DNA from: JAWLCA01 sp041687395 | GTDB lineage: Bacteria; Pseudomonadota; Alphaproteobacteria; Rhodobacterales; Rhodobacteraceae | Reading direction: 5' to 3' | Length of the DNA: 64,000 nucleotides | Assembly (NCBI GenBank): GCA_041687395.1 | Contig: JAWLCA010000001.1 | Coordinates: 124,001 to 188,000 of the forward strand | Part shown: positions 34,012-41,734 of the stretch, in pieces | Position numbering within the stretch: position 1 is the stretch's first letter | Layout of the letters: each line of letters begins with the position of its first letter | Position numbers and translations under genes: made by a program | Notes under the pieces: generated by a model | The model's database searches: none | What the model saw: only the letters and a program-made list of their open reading frames with translations | Told to the model about the DNA's origin: nothing

Positions 34012-34497
34012 ATGGGAGAAGAAAACGGGATTGGCCAGCTTCTGGCCGATCTCCATGAATTAAGCCCGGCGGGCTTTGCCGTCGCACTGCATGTCACCTA
34101 CACGACACCGCGGTATCTGTTCCAATCCTATGACAGGGGATGGATCGACCTGTATTCGCGCAAGGGGTACGTGCTGCAGGATCCGACGGTGCGCTGGGGC
34201 TTCGCCCACACCGGCACGATCCGGTGGAGCGCGCTCACGCCAGAGGATCCGTCCGGCGTGCTGGCCGAAGCCGCATCGCACGGGCTGCGCTTCGGTGCGA
34301 CCGTTGCGCTGGAGTCGCGCGGCTCGCGCAGCATCGGAAGCGCCGCGCGCGGTGATCGCGAATATTCCGATACGGAAATGGTGACGCTGCTGTCGTTGCT
34401 GTCACGGATGCATCGCGCCACGGCCGAGACGATGACCCTGTCCCCCAAGGATCATGAGATGCTGCGGGTGATGTCGATCTACCTTACCCACGGCTGA
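34012..34497 (+). CDS. LuxR-type autoinducer-binding domain protein without HTH domain
   Basis: A 161-residue protein clearly homologous to the autoinducer domain of the divergent LuxR. It keeps all signature residues: Trp44, Tyr48, Asp57-Pro58, Trp72 and Gly91. It ends about ten residues into what would be the first HTH helix (LSPKDHEMLRVM), so it cannot bind DNA by the usual route. The DNA after its stop belongs to trhO, with a 14-bp tail-to-tail overlap, so this is not a simple frameshift. ATG 34012 has a strong AGGTGGGGGGA site. A dominant-negative partner or ligand sink is an inference. Confidence 0.88.
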   Translation: MGEENGIGQLLADLHELSPAGFAVALHVTYTTPRYLFQSYDRGWIDLYSRKGYVLQDPTVRWGFAHTGTIRWSALTPEDPSGVLAEAASHGLRFGATVALESRGSRSIGSAARGDREYSDTEMVTLLSLLSRMHRATAETMTLSPKDHEMLRVMSIYLTHG

Positions 34498-35368
34498 GGG
34501 CGCGTGTAATCTGCCGGTGCCGCTCTCGTCGCCCTCGACGGGTTTCCTCGGTCAATCCCTCATGGCAGCGGTGGCAACTCACGCCTTCCTCGTAGCCCGG
34601 CCGCGCGCGGTCGGTATCGGTGAGCGGTGCGCGGCAGCCGTGACATAGCCCGGCCGTTCCTGGCTCCAGCCCGTGCACGACAGAAACGCGCTGGTCGAAC
34701 ACGAAGCATTCGCCGTGCCACAGGCTTTCGGACGCGGGCACCTGTTCCAGATAGTCGAGGATCCCGCCCTGCAGGTGATAGACCTCGTCCACCCCCTGCG
34801 CCTTGAGGAAACTCGTAGCCTTCTCGCAGCGGATGCCGCCGGTGCAGAACATCGCGATCCGTTTTCCCTGGAAGGCGTTGCCCTGCCGCGCCCACCAATC
34901 AGGAAAATCGCGAAAGCTGCGAGTGCGAGGGTCGATGGCGCCCACGAACGTGCCGAGCGCTACTTCGTAGTCGTTTCGGGTGTCGATGACCGCGACATCC
35001 GGGGCCGCGATCAGCGCGTTCCAGTCGGCGGGCGCGACATAGGTGCCGACAGTGCGGGTTGGGTCGGCCTCGGGCCGGCCCAGGGTGACGATCTCGCGCT
35101 TCAATCGCACCTTGATCCGGCCGAAGGGCAGGGCGGGCGCCTCGGCCCTTTTCCACGTCAGGCCGGCACAGCCGGGAAGGGTGCGGATATGCGCGATCAC
35201 CGCGGCGATGCCGTCCCGGCTTGCGGCGATGGTTCCGTTGATCCCTTCACTCGCCAGCAGGATCGACCCTCGGGCCCCGGCGGCCTCGCAGACGGCCAGC
35301 AGCGGCGCGCGCAGCGCGTCAGGATCGGGAAACGGGGCGAAGCGGTAGAAGGCGGCAACGGTCGGCAT
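34484..35368 (-). CDS. trhO: tRNA uridine(34) hydroxylase, rhodanese family
   Basis: A 294-residue YceA/TrhO-type enzyme that hydroxylates U34 of tRNAs using oxygen, the first step towards 5-methoxyuridine or cmo5U. An N-terminal acylphosphatase-like domain (FYRFAPFPDPDALR) is followed by the rhodanese domain with the active-site loop FCTGGIRCEKA and a Cys-rich C-terminus (GLCHGC, SCHRCH) that probably binds zinc. ATG 35368 fits the family start; an in-frame ATG at 35416 would add 16 unrelated residues. Its 3' end overlaps the HTH-less LuxR homologue by 14 bp. Confidence 0.93.
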   Translation of the reverse strand: MPTVAAFYRFAPFPDPDALRAPLLAVCEAAGARGSILLASEGINGTIAASRDGIAAVIAHIRTLPGCAGLTWKRAEAPALPFGRIKVRLKREIVTLGRPEADPTRTVGTYVAPADWNALIAAPDVAVIDTRNDYEVALGTFVGAIDPRTRSFRDFPDWWARQGNAFQGKRIAMFCTGGIRCEKATSFLKAQGVDEVYHLQGGILDYLEQVPASESLWHGECFVFDQRVSVVHGLEPGTAGLCHGCRAPLTDTDRARPGYEEGVSCHRCHEGLTEETRRGRRERHRQITRALSRG

Positions 35369-35466
35369 GACGCTGCCTATCCCCAAGCGCGCCCCTCCCG
35401 CAAGGGGCGCGGCCATTGACGCCCCCCGGCGCGGGTCTTACCCAAGGTGCAGCGAAGGAGTGTGCC

Positions 35467-36075
35467 ATGCGACCCGACACTGCCGGACTGATCGTGATCG
35501 ACGTGCAGAACGATTTCTGCCCCGGCGGTGCCCTGGCGGTTGCCGGCGGCGACGAGATCGTGCCGCGGATCAACGACCTGATGTCGGACTTCGCCACCGT
35601 CGTCCTGACGCAGGACTGGCACCCCGCCGATCATTCCTCCTTTGCGAGCCAGCATCTGGGCGCGGCCCCCTTCAGCCTGACCCAGATGCCCTATGGCCCG
35701 CAGGTGCTCTGGCCTGACCATTGCGTTCAGGGTACCGAGGGCGCGGCCTTTCACCCCGATCTGCGCAACGAACCGGCGCAACTGGTCATCCGCAAGGGGT
35801 TTCGCCGCGCCATCGACAGCTATTCCGCGTTCTTCGAGAACGACCAGACCACCCCCACGGGGCTGGAGGGATACCTGCGCACCCGCGGCGTGACCGATCT
35901 GGTGCTTGTGGGCCTCGCCACAGATTTCTGCGTGCAGTATTCGGCACTCGATGCCGCGCGGCTGGGATTTTCCGTGACCGTTCTGGAAGGGGTCTGCCGG
36001 GCGATCGACCTTGACGGCTCTCTGTCCGCAGCCCGCGATGCGATGCGCGCCGCCGGCGTGAAGCTGGAGCGCTGA
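35467..36075 (+). CDS. pncA: Nicotinamidase
   Basis: A 202-residue isochorismatase-fold amidase converting nicotinamide to nicotinate. The catalytic Asp is in LIVIDVQNDFCPGG, the metal site is in DWHPADHSSF, the Lys is in VIRKGF, and the nucleophilic Cys is in ATDFCVQYSA. ATG 35467 follows GAAGGAG. It lies 1 nt before pncB, so the pair forms a two-step NAD salvage operon from nicotinamide to nicotinate mononucleotide. Confidence 0.96.
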   Translation: MRPDTAGLIVIDVQNDFCPGGALAVAGGDEIVPRINDLMSDFATVVLTQDWHPADHSSFASQHLGAAPFSLTQMPYGPQVLWPDHCVQGTEGAAFHPDLRNEPAQLVIRKGFRRAIDSYSAFFENDQTTPTGLEGYLRTRGVTDLVLVGLATDFCVQYSALDAARLGFSVTVLEGVCRAIDLDGSLSAARDAMRAAGVKLER

Positions 36076-36076
36076 G

Positions 36077-37369
36077 ATGGTCGATATCGCCACCCGTGTC
36101 TGGAACCACAAGTGGAAGATCGACCCGATCGTCCGGTCGCTGATCGACACCGATTTCTACAAGCTGCTGATGTGCCAGTCGGTCTTCCGCAACAAACCCG
36201 ATACCACCGTCACCTTCAGCCTGATCAACCGCACCAAGTCGATCCGGCTGGCCGAACTGATCGACGAGGGCGAGTTGCGCGAGCAGCTCGACCACATCCG
36301 CACCCTGCGGCTGTCGCGCGGCGAAAGCACGTTCCTGCGCGGCAACACCTTCTATGGCAAGCGGCAGATGTTCCGTCCCGATTTCATGGAATGGTTCGAG
36401 GGGTTGCAGCTTCCGCCGTATCATCTGGAAAAACGCGACGGGCAGTACGAGTTGACCTTCGAGGGCAAGTGGCCCGAGGTGATGATGTGGGAGATCCCGG
36501 CACTTGCCGTGCTGATGGAACTGCGCGGCCGCGCGGTGCTCGACGGGATGGGCCGGTTCGAGCTGCAGGTGCTCTACGCCCGCGCGATGACCCGGATCTG
36601 GGAAAAGGTCGAACGGCTGCGCAAGCTCGACGGCCTGCGTCTGGCCGATTTCGGCACCCGGCGGCGCCATTCCTTCCTGTGGCAGGACTGGTGCGTCCAG
36701 GCCCTGATGGAGGGGCTGGGCAGCGCCTTCGCCGGCACCTCGAACTGTTTGATCGCCATGCGCCGCGAGGTCGAGGCGATCGGAACCAATGCGCATGAGT
36801 TGCCCATGGTCTATGCAGCGCTGGCCGATAGCGACGAGGAACTGGCCCAGGCCCCCTACAAGGTGCTGGCGGATTGGCACGAAGAGCATGACGGCAACCT
36901 GCGCATCATCCTGCCCGACACCTTCGGGTCCGAGGGCTTCCTGAAGCGCGCCCCCGACTGGCTGGCGGCATGGACCGGGGTGCGCATCGACTCGGGCGAC
37001 CCGGCCGAGGGGGCCGAGATCGCGATCCGCTGGTGGAAGTCGCGGGGCGAGGATCCACGCGAGAAGCTGGTGATCTTCTCCGACGGGCTGGACGTGGCCA
37101 AGATCGAGGAACTGCAGGCCCGCTTTGTCGGGCGGGTGAAGACCAGCTTCGGCTGGGGCACGCTGCTGACCAACGATTTCCGCGGCCTTGTGCCGGGGGA
37201 CGCGTTGGCGCCGTTCAGCCTGGTCTGCAAGGCGGTGGCCGCGAATGGCCGGCCAACGGTGAAGCTGTCCGACAACCCGAACAAGGCGATGGGCCCGGCC
37301 GAGGAGATTGCGCGCTACAAGCGAGTCTTCGGCGTGGGCCAGCAACAGGCGCTGGAAGTCGTGGTCTGA
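36077..37369 (+). CDS. pncB: Nicotinate phosphoribosyltransferase
   Basis: A 430-residue enzyme converting nicotinate and PRPP to nicotinate mononucleotide with ATP hydrolysis. Family features are SLIDTDFYKLLMCQSVF near the N-terminus, DFGTRRRHSFLWQD containing the autophosphorylated His region, FAGTSNCLIA, RIDSGDP, and FSDGLDV. The length matches the bacterial type. It is translationally close to pncA (1-nt gap). Confidence 0.96.
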   Translation: MVDIATRVWNHKWKIDPIVRSLIDTDFYKLLMCQSVFRNKPDTTVTFSLINRTKSIRLAELIDEGELREQLDHIRTLRLSRGESTFLRGNTFYGKRQMFRPDFMEWFEGLQLPPYHLEKRDGQYELTFEGKWPEVMMWEIPALAVLMELRGRAVLDGMGRFELQVLYARAMTRIWEKVERLRKLDGLRLADFGTRRRHSFLWQDWCVQALMEGLGSAFAGTSNCLIAMRREVEAIGTNAHELPMVYAALADSDEELAQAPYKVLADWHEEHDGNLRIILPDTFGSEGFLKRAPDWLAAWTGVRIDSGDPAEGAEIAIRWWKSRGEDPREKLVIFSDGLDVAKIEELQARFVGRVKTSFGWGTLLTNDFRGLVPGDALAPFSLVCKAVAANGRPTVKLSDNPNKAMGPAEEIARYKRVFGVGQQQALEVVV

Positions 37370-37451
37370 CAGCCACTGCGTGGGGTGGCCAACTGGATAC
37401 GGGCTTCAAGCCCATTGAGGCTGTCGACCAACGCACCGAGAAGAAGAAAGA

Positions 37452-37949
37452 TCAGGATTTCTCCCGGCTCGGGCGCTTGACTGATTTTCGCTGAAACCCC
37501 GCCAGAAGCGCCCGTAGCTCGGGCTCGGCGACCGCCTCGGCCGCCTTTGCCGGCGGCATCCACTTGCGTTTGCGCTTGTCGACCTCGGGGTAGGTCTTGG
37601 CGAGTCCGTCAACCTCGACATGAAAGACGCAGACCCGGCAGGGCTTGGCCTTTCCGCTGGCGGTGATCTTGTCGTACGAGTAGCATCCTATGTGCTCTTC
37701 GGACACGGTGCCGCGCACCCCGGCTTCCTCCCACGCCTCCTGCAGGGCCGCGCCGGCCAGCGTGCGGCCGGCCATCGGCCAGCCCTTGGGCAGGATCCAG
37801 CGCCCGGTGTCGAGGCTGCGGATCATCAACACCTGCGTCTTGCCGCTCTTCTGCCGGGTGCAGAGCGCCGCCACCTGAAGGTGTTCCGCGCCGCTCATCA
37901 GCGGCAGATCCTTCTTGCCAGGCACACTGGTCTGCAACAGTTCTATCAT
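37452..37949 (-). CDS. Nudix hydrolase
   Basis: A 165-residue protein with a Nudix domain similar to diphosphoinositol-polyphosphate/nucleoside-polyphosphate hydrolases (RWILPKGWPMAGRTLAGAA). In the Nudix box the usual REUXEE is QEAWEE, so the first Arg is Gln; the metal-binding glutamates remain. The C-terminus is basic. ATG 37949 follows AGGTGA; a longer frame to 38045 is less likely. The substrate is unknown. It converges on pncB across 82 bp with no visible feature. Confidence 0.88.
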   Translation of the reverse strand: MIELLQTSVPGKKDLPLMSGAEHLQVAALCTRQKSGKTQVLMIRSLDTGRWILPKGWPMAGRTLAGAALQEAWEEAGVRGTVSEEHIGCYSYDKITASGKAKPCRVCVFHVEVDGLAKTYPEVDKRKRKWMPPAKAAEAVAEPELRALLAGFQRKSVKRPSREKS

Positions 37950-38063
37950 CCTAGGGTCACCTGCCGGCCCACGGGTCTTGAGTGCCCGTGCTTGGAATAT
38001 CTGCCATGAAGCCTGTGCAATACTCCAAGCAGGGTTAATGGGCAATGACCGGCGCCTGCACCA

Positions 38064-39041
38064 TCACGACAGCAGCCCGCTCCCCTCCAGCAGCCGTTCG
38101 GCCAGGCGAAGCGCCCGGTTGATGTAACCGCGGTGCCGCGGATCGCCCTTCGGCAGCCGCGGCATCGTCCACCCCGCCGAGGCAAGGCAGCGCAGCAGCG
38201 TGAAGGTTGGAATCATCGCACGATCCGATTCCGACAGCGGGCGCAGCGCCGCATAACCGTCGATGAGGGCCTCGGCGATCTCGGCCAGGTGCGGTTCGTC
38301 CAGGTTTTGCGACAGGGCGGTGCCCAGATCGTAAAGCCGGAAGCCGAAGCCGCAATCGTCGAAATCGATCAGCCAAAGCTTGCCATCCTGGGCCATCACG
38401 TTCTCGCGCAGCACATCGGCATGGATCAGGCCCTGATCCGCGCCGGCGGCAGCGTAATCCGCAAGCCGCGTCGATGCCCAGCGTCGGGCATCCGCCAACA
38501 ACCGGGCCTCGGGTTCGGAAAGCTCCGGATGTTCCCAGAACCTGCCCCAGAACGGGTGCTCGCCTACCAGCCCTTCCTGATCCCAGCGCGGCCGCTGGAA
38601 AGTCGGCGGCAGGTGCAACCGGTCCGTTTGGGTATGAACCAAGGCCAGAAGCTGTCCGAGGGCATGATGCAGCCGCGCCTGATCGACGGCGCTGCCGCTC
38701 AGCGGCTCGCTAGCCGCGCCGATCGCTGCGCCGTCTATCCACGAAAGGGCCGAGGCGAAGCGCCCGTCTGTCAGGCGGACCAGAAGCGCCTCCCCCGGCG
38801 CGCGGATCGGGCGGGGCACGGGCAGGCCGGCATCGGCCAGCGCCTCCATCCACCACAACTCCGACCGGATCGCATCCTCGGTCTGATAGCCTTGCCGGTG
38901 GATGCGCAGGGCCGCGCGGCCGGCAGGCAGGTCAACGTCGAACACCGCGTTCTCGCGGTTGCGGATGAGCCGCGGCTTGCCCTTGCCCCCCCAGGCAGGG
39001 GCCGCTTCGGCCGCAAGACGCAGGGCATTCCTATCCAGCAT
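38064..39041 (-). CDS. APH-family small-molecule kinase, paired with class III aminotransferase
   Basis: A 325-residue aminoglycoside-phosphotransferase/homoserine-kinase-like protein. It shows the nucleotide-binding Lys/Arg region (FDVDLPAGRAALRIHRQGY), the catalytic loop GLIHADVLRENVM, and the metal site LIDFDDCGFGFRLYDLGTAL. Its start overlaps the end of the adjacent class III aminotransferase gene by 11 bp. The same kinase/aminotransferase pairing occurs fused in some bacteria and in the human hydroxylysine kinase and phospho-lyase pathway, suggesting phosphorylation of a hydroxylated amine before PLP-dependent elimination. The substrate is inferred only. Confidence 0.85.
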   Translation of the reverse strand: MLDRNALRLAAEAAPAWGGKGKPRLIRNRENAVFDVDLPAGRAALRIHRQGYQTEDAIRSELWWMEALADAGLPVPRPIRAPGEALLVRLTDGRFASALSWIDGAAIGAASEPLSGSAVDQARLHHALGQLLALVHTQTDRLHLPPTFQRPRWDQEGLVGEHPFWGRFWEHPELSEPEARLLADARRWASTRLADYAAAGADQGLIHADVLRENVMAQDGKLWLIDFDDCGFGFRLYDLGTALSQNLDEPHLAEIAEALIDGYAALRPLSESDRAMIPTFTLLRCLASAGWTMPRLPKGDPRHRGYINRALRLAERLLEGSGLLS

Positions 39042-40317
39042 GGCGCACCGGAAGCGGAACCTCGGCCAACGCCTCGACCAGCGCGTCTATCGCCTGATCG
39101 GCGTGCTCGCGCGAAAACGGCATCGGCGGGCGCATCTTCAACGTATTCATGTGCCGTCCGATCCGGTTCAGCAGGATGCCACGCGCCACCATTCGCTCCA
39201 CCACTTCGGTGGCAAAGGCGGTGGCGGGACGGCCGTCATCGTCGATGAACTCGGCGCCAAAGAACAAACCCGCGCCGCGCACCTCGACCAGCCAAGGGTG
39301 ACGAAGCGCGCGCAGACGGTCCAGCGCGTAGCTTCCCACGTCGGCCGCGTTGTTCTGCAGGCCCTCGTCTTCCAGCACCTCCAGCGTGGCAATGGCGGCG
39401 GCAGCGGCCACCGGGTTGCCGCCGAAGGTGTTGAAGTAGCCGAAGGCCTCGCGAAAGGCGGCCATCACGTCGGGGCGGGCCAGCACCGCCGCAACCGGGT
39501 AGCCGTTGCCCATCGGCTTGCCGATGGTGACGAGGTCGGGCACCAGCCCGATTCGCTCGTGCCCCCAGAAGTGGTCGCCCAGCCGGCCAAAGCCCGGTTG
39601 CACCTCGTCCACCAGCATCAGCCCGCCGGCCGCGCGGACGATGCGGGCGGTCTCGTCCAGAAAGCCGGCAGGCAGGTCGGGGAAACCCTCGTTCGCGAAG
39701 AAGGGGCAGAGCATCATGCCGGAAAAGCCGATGCCCGCGTCGTCGAGCGAGCGGATCGCGTCGGCAACATGGGCGGCGAAGCGCAGGGCCGCGTCGCCGC
39801 AGGGGCTGCCCGGCGGGATCAGACTGTCGGGCGAGGGGACGAGGCGGACGTGCGACGGATAACCCCCGATTGGCGGGCGACGGGTGGACAGGACCGAGGT
39901 CGCGGTGGTGTTGCCGTGATAGGTGTTGTCGGTGGCGATGATCCCGGTCTTGCCGGTTACTGCCTGCGCCATCCGCAGCGCGATGTCGTTCGCCTCGGAC
40001 CCGGTGCAGACCAGGATGCCCTGGCTGATGCCATGGCCGATGCGTGCGGTGATCCGGTCGAGGTAATCCAGCACGCCCTCGTGCAGGTATCGCGTGTGGG
40101 TGTTCAGCGTCGCCGATTGGCGCGCGATGGCTTCCACCACCTTGGGGTGGCAATGGCCGACGTGTGGCACGTTGTTGTAGCAGTCCAGATAGCGCTTGCC
40201 CGCCGCATCCCAAAGCCAGACGCCTTCTCCGCGCACGATATGCACCGGGTGGGAATAGAAGGTCGGCACGTTCGGCCCCATGAGCCGTGCCCGGCGGTCC
40301 AGCAGCGTCTCACTCAT
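39031..40317 (-). CDS. Class III aminotransferase family protein, possible phospho-lyase
   Basis: A 428-residue PLP enzyme. It has VGHCHPKVVEAI, the PLP-phosphate motif CTGSEAND, the ring-stacking and Asp region LMLVDEVQPGFGRLGDHFW, and the Schiff-base Lys in TIGKPMGNGYPVAAV. The HVGHCHP and GFGRLG details resemble the ethanolaminephosphate / 5-phosphohydroxylysine phospho-lyase subgroup. With the overlapping kinase gene it could run a two-step kinase plus elimination pathway. ATG 40317 overlaps the arfB end by 8 bp. Confidence 0.87.
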   Translation of the reverse strand: MSETLLDRRARLMGPNVPTFYSHPVHIVRGEGVWLWDAAGKRYLDCYNNVPHVGHCHPKVVEAIARQSATLNTHTRYLHEGVLDYLDRITARIGHGISQGILVCTGSEANDIALRMAQAVTGKTGIIATDNTYHGNTTATSVLSTRRPPIGGYPSHVRLVPSPDSLIPPGSPCGDAALRFAAHVADAIRSLDDAGIGFSGMMLCPFFANEGFPDLPAGFLDETARIVRAAGGLMLVDEVQPGFGRLGDHFWGHERIGLVPDLVTIGKPMGNGYPVAAVLARPDVMAAFREAFGYFNTFGGNPVAAAAAIATLEVLEDEGLQNNAADVGSYALDRLRALRHPWLVEVRGAGLFFGAEFIDDDGRPATAFATEVVERMVARGILLNRIGRHMNTLKMRPPMPFSREHADQAIDALVEALAEVPLPVRHAG

Positions 40318-40735
40318 CGCCCGCCTCCACTGACCCACGCAACGCCTTTACCTGACCGCGCTTCACCTTGGCCGCCACCCGTCGCCGCTGGCTGCCCAGC
40401 GTGGGTTTCGTCGGAATGCGCCGCTTTGGCGCGACCAGCGCCGCGCGGACCAGTTCCGCCAGCCGCTCGCGCGCGAGTTCGCGGTTCCGGGCCTGGCTGC
40501 GCGTTTCCTCGGCCCGGATCACGATGGCGCCGTCCGTCGTCCACCGCCTGCCGGCAAGACGCCGCAGGCGCGTCTTCACCGCAGGCGGCAGGCTGGGCGA
40601 GCGCTCGGCCTCGAACCGAAGCTCGACTGCCGTCTCCACCTTGTTGACATTCTGCCCGCCGGGGCCAGAAGCGCGCGAAAAAACTTCGGTCAGTTCCCAG
40701 TCCTGCAATGTGATCTGGTCAGTGATGCGCAGCAT
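40310..40735 (-). CDS. arfB: Ribosome-rescue peptidyl-tRNA hydrolase ArfB (YaeJ)
   Basis: A 141-residue codon-independent release factor that frees stalled ribosomes. The GGQ motif is in ASGPGGQNVNKVET, and the basic C-terminal tail (KRRIPTKPTLGSQRRRVAAKVKRGQ) fits the empty mRNA tunnel. No stop-codon recognition domain is present. It begins 48 bp downstream of the terminator of a small structured transcript and heads a three-gene overlapping run (arfB, aminotransferase, kinase). Confidence 0.95.
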   Translation of the reverse strand: MLRITDQITLQDWELTEVFSRASGPGGQNVNKVETAVELRFEAERSPSLPPAVKTRLRRLAGRRWTTDGAIVIRAEETRSQARNRELARERLAELVRAALVAPKRRIPTKPTLGSQRRRVAAKVKRGQVKALRGSVEAGDE

Positions 40736-40782
40736 GGTCCGCGGTCCGTACAGGTTCGCTGGCAGTATCGCGCGTTGCGCAC

Positions 40783-40817
40783 CAAAGAGAAAGGGCCGCG
40801 CTGATCGCGCGACCCTT
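40783..40817 (-). terminator. Rho-independent terminator of the small transcript upstream of arfB
   Basis: An 11-bp stem (AAGGGUCGCGC with GCGCGGCCCUU, one G-U pair) with a 5-nt loop is followed on the minus strand by TCTCTTT. It lies 72 nt after the 18-codon ORF and 48 bp before arfB. It could end an independent small RNA or act as an attenuator in front of arfB. Confidence 0.82.
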
Positions 40818-40888
40818 CCCGAGTTCTCAGGAGATGGGGCCAGTTAGAGCCGTGGCCCAATCAGTGGCTTATGCCTTCGGGTTTGCCC

Positions 40889-40945
40889 TCAGGCAGTCAT
40901 CCCCCTGACTGTTCCGACACCTCTCTCCAACATCACTCTAGACAC
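40889..40945 (-). CDS. 18-residue small ORF (leader peptide candidate)
   Basis: The start is GTG 40945, with an in-frame ATG at 40933. It encodes MSRVMLERGVGTVRGMTA. The support is the strong AAAGGAGGTG site 5 nt upstream, unusually good for this window, and its place inside a terminated, structured transcript. The product is basic and hydrophobic-poor, not a membrane microprotein. Its role is unknown; it may act through translation rather than as a peptide. Confidence 0.55.
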   Translation of the reverse strand: MSRVMLERGVGTVRGMTA

Positions 40946-41015
40946 TGGACCACCTCCTTTCATTCGGTTGCGACTGATTGAAGAGTGCCACAGATTTTGT
41001 GGCTGTCAAAAGATT

Positions 41016-41639
41016 TCAGGCGATGGGTTGTGAAAGTTTGTGCACGATTGCGCGAAACGGCAACAGTGCTGCCAAAGCGAGCACAAGTTTGAGTGCCCAG
41101 TCGGCCACCGCAAGGCTGACCCACAGCGGAACGACCGGCCCAAGGCCCAGAAGCGGCAGCGACTCGTTCGCCCAGGACACATCGTTGCCCGGTTCGAGGA
41201 AGGCCAGCTGCGCCGAGAAGGCGATGGTGAAGAAAAGCGCCGTGTCCACCGACGACCCGACAAGGGTCGAGGCGAGCGGTGCGCGCCACCAGCGCCCCTC
41301 GCGAAGGCGGTCGAAGATCGCAACGTCCAGCATCTGTGCCGTCAGGAAAGCGATGCCAGAACCCATCGCGATGCGCAGCGTGACCAGTGGACCGAACTCA
41401 CCCACGATCTGGGTGCCGATCAGCGAGCAGGCGACGCCGGTGACGAAGCCGGCGAAGACCACTTTGCGCGCGGCCGCCGGGCCATAGACCCGGTTCATCA
41501 CGTCATTGACCAGAAAGGCCAGCGGATAGGTGAATGCGCCCCAGGTCAGCCATTGGCCGAACAGGAACTGCACGAGGATGTTGGAAGCCACGACGATCGC
41601 GGCCATGGCGATGACGCCGGGCAGGTGGGTGCGGGACAT
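41016..41639 (-). CDS. VUT-family (YhhQ-type) queuosine precursor transporter
   Basis: A 207-residue membrane protein with about six helices. The family features are the N-terminal IVVASNILVQF, TYPLAFLVNDVMNRVYGPAAARKVV and a central RIAMGSGIAFLTAQMLDVAIFDRLR. Characterised YhhQ proteins import preQ0/preQ1 for queuosine synthesis; the annotation here is by family. ATG 41639 is used; an in-frame TTG at 41660 lies upstream. A small stem (40987-41003) follows the gene. Confidence 0.9.
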   Translation of the reverse strand: MSRTHLPGVIAMAAIVVASNILVQFLFGQWLTWGAFTYPLAFLVNDVMNRVYGPAAARKVVFAGFVTGVACSLIGTQIVGEFGPLVTLRIAMGSGIAFLTAQMLDVAIFDRLREGRWWRAPLASTLVGSSVDTALFFTIAFSAQLAFLEPGNDVSWANESLPLLGLGPVVPLWVSLAVADWALKLVLALAALLPFRAIVHKLSQPIA

Positions 41640-41734
41640 GTGTCTTTTCCGTTTTGGCAAGGTCGCGGAGACTTGGCCGCGCGAAGCTGCGCGACGGCAC
41701 CCCGATACACCCCGCCGCGCGGGCGATCAACCGC

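Larger units (their letters stand above)
40783..40975 (-). ncRNA. Candidate structured small transcript with an 18-codon ORF
   Basis: The roughly 190-nt minus-strand unit has a TTGACA at 41004-41009 as a possible -35 (the -10 is weak), a near-perfect ribosome-binding site AAAGGAGGTG (40951-40960), the small ORF 40889-40945, a hairpin TGCCT...AGGCA (40872-40895) overlapping the ORF end, a second hairpin GGGCCA...TGGCCC (40837-40858), and the terminator. I cannot match it to a named RNA family. It may be a small mRNA, a dual-function RNA, or the leader of arfB. Confidence 0.55.

Noticed and set aside
34484..34560. Possible frameshifted HTH domain after the short LuxR homologue
   Set aside because: The following sequence is the trhO C-terminus on the other strand, and no HTH-like translation appears in any plus-strand frame.
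35786..37345. Long minus-strand open frame opposite pncA-pncB (519 codons)
   Set aside because: It is antisense to two well-supported enzymes and has no domain or ribosome-binding site; the His/Gln/Arg-rich translation is a high-GC shadow.
40981..41009. Stem GCCACA-N5-TGTGGC as a terminator of the VUT-family gene
   Set aside because: Only six pairs and no U-tract; it overlaps the TTGACA of the next transcript and may be incidental.
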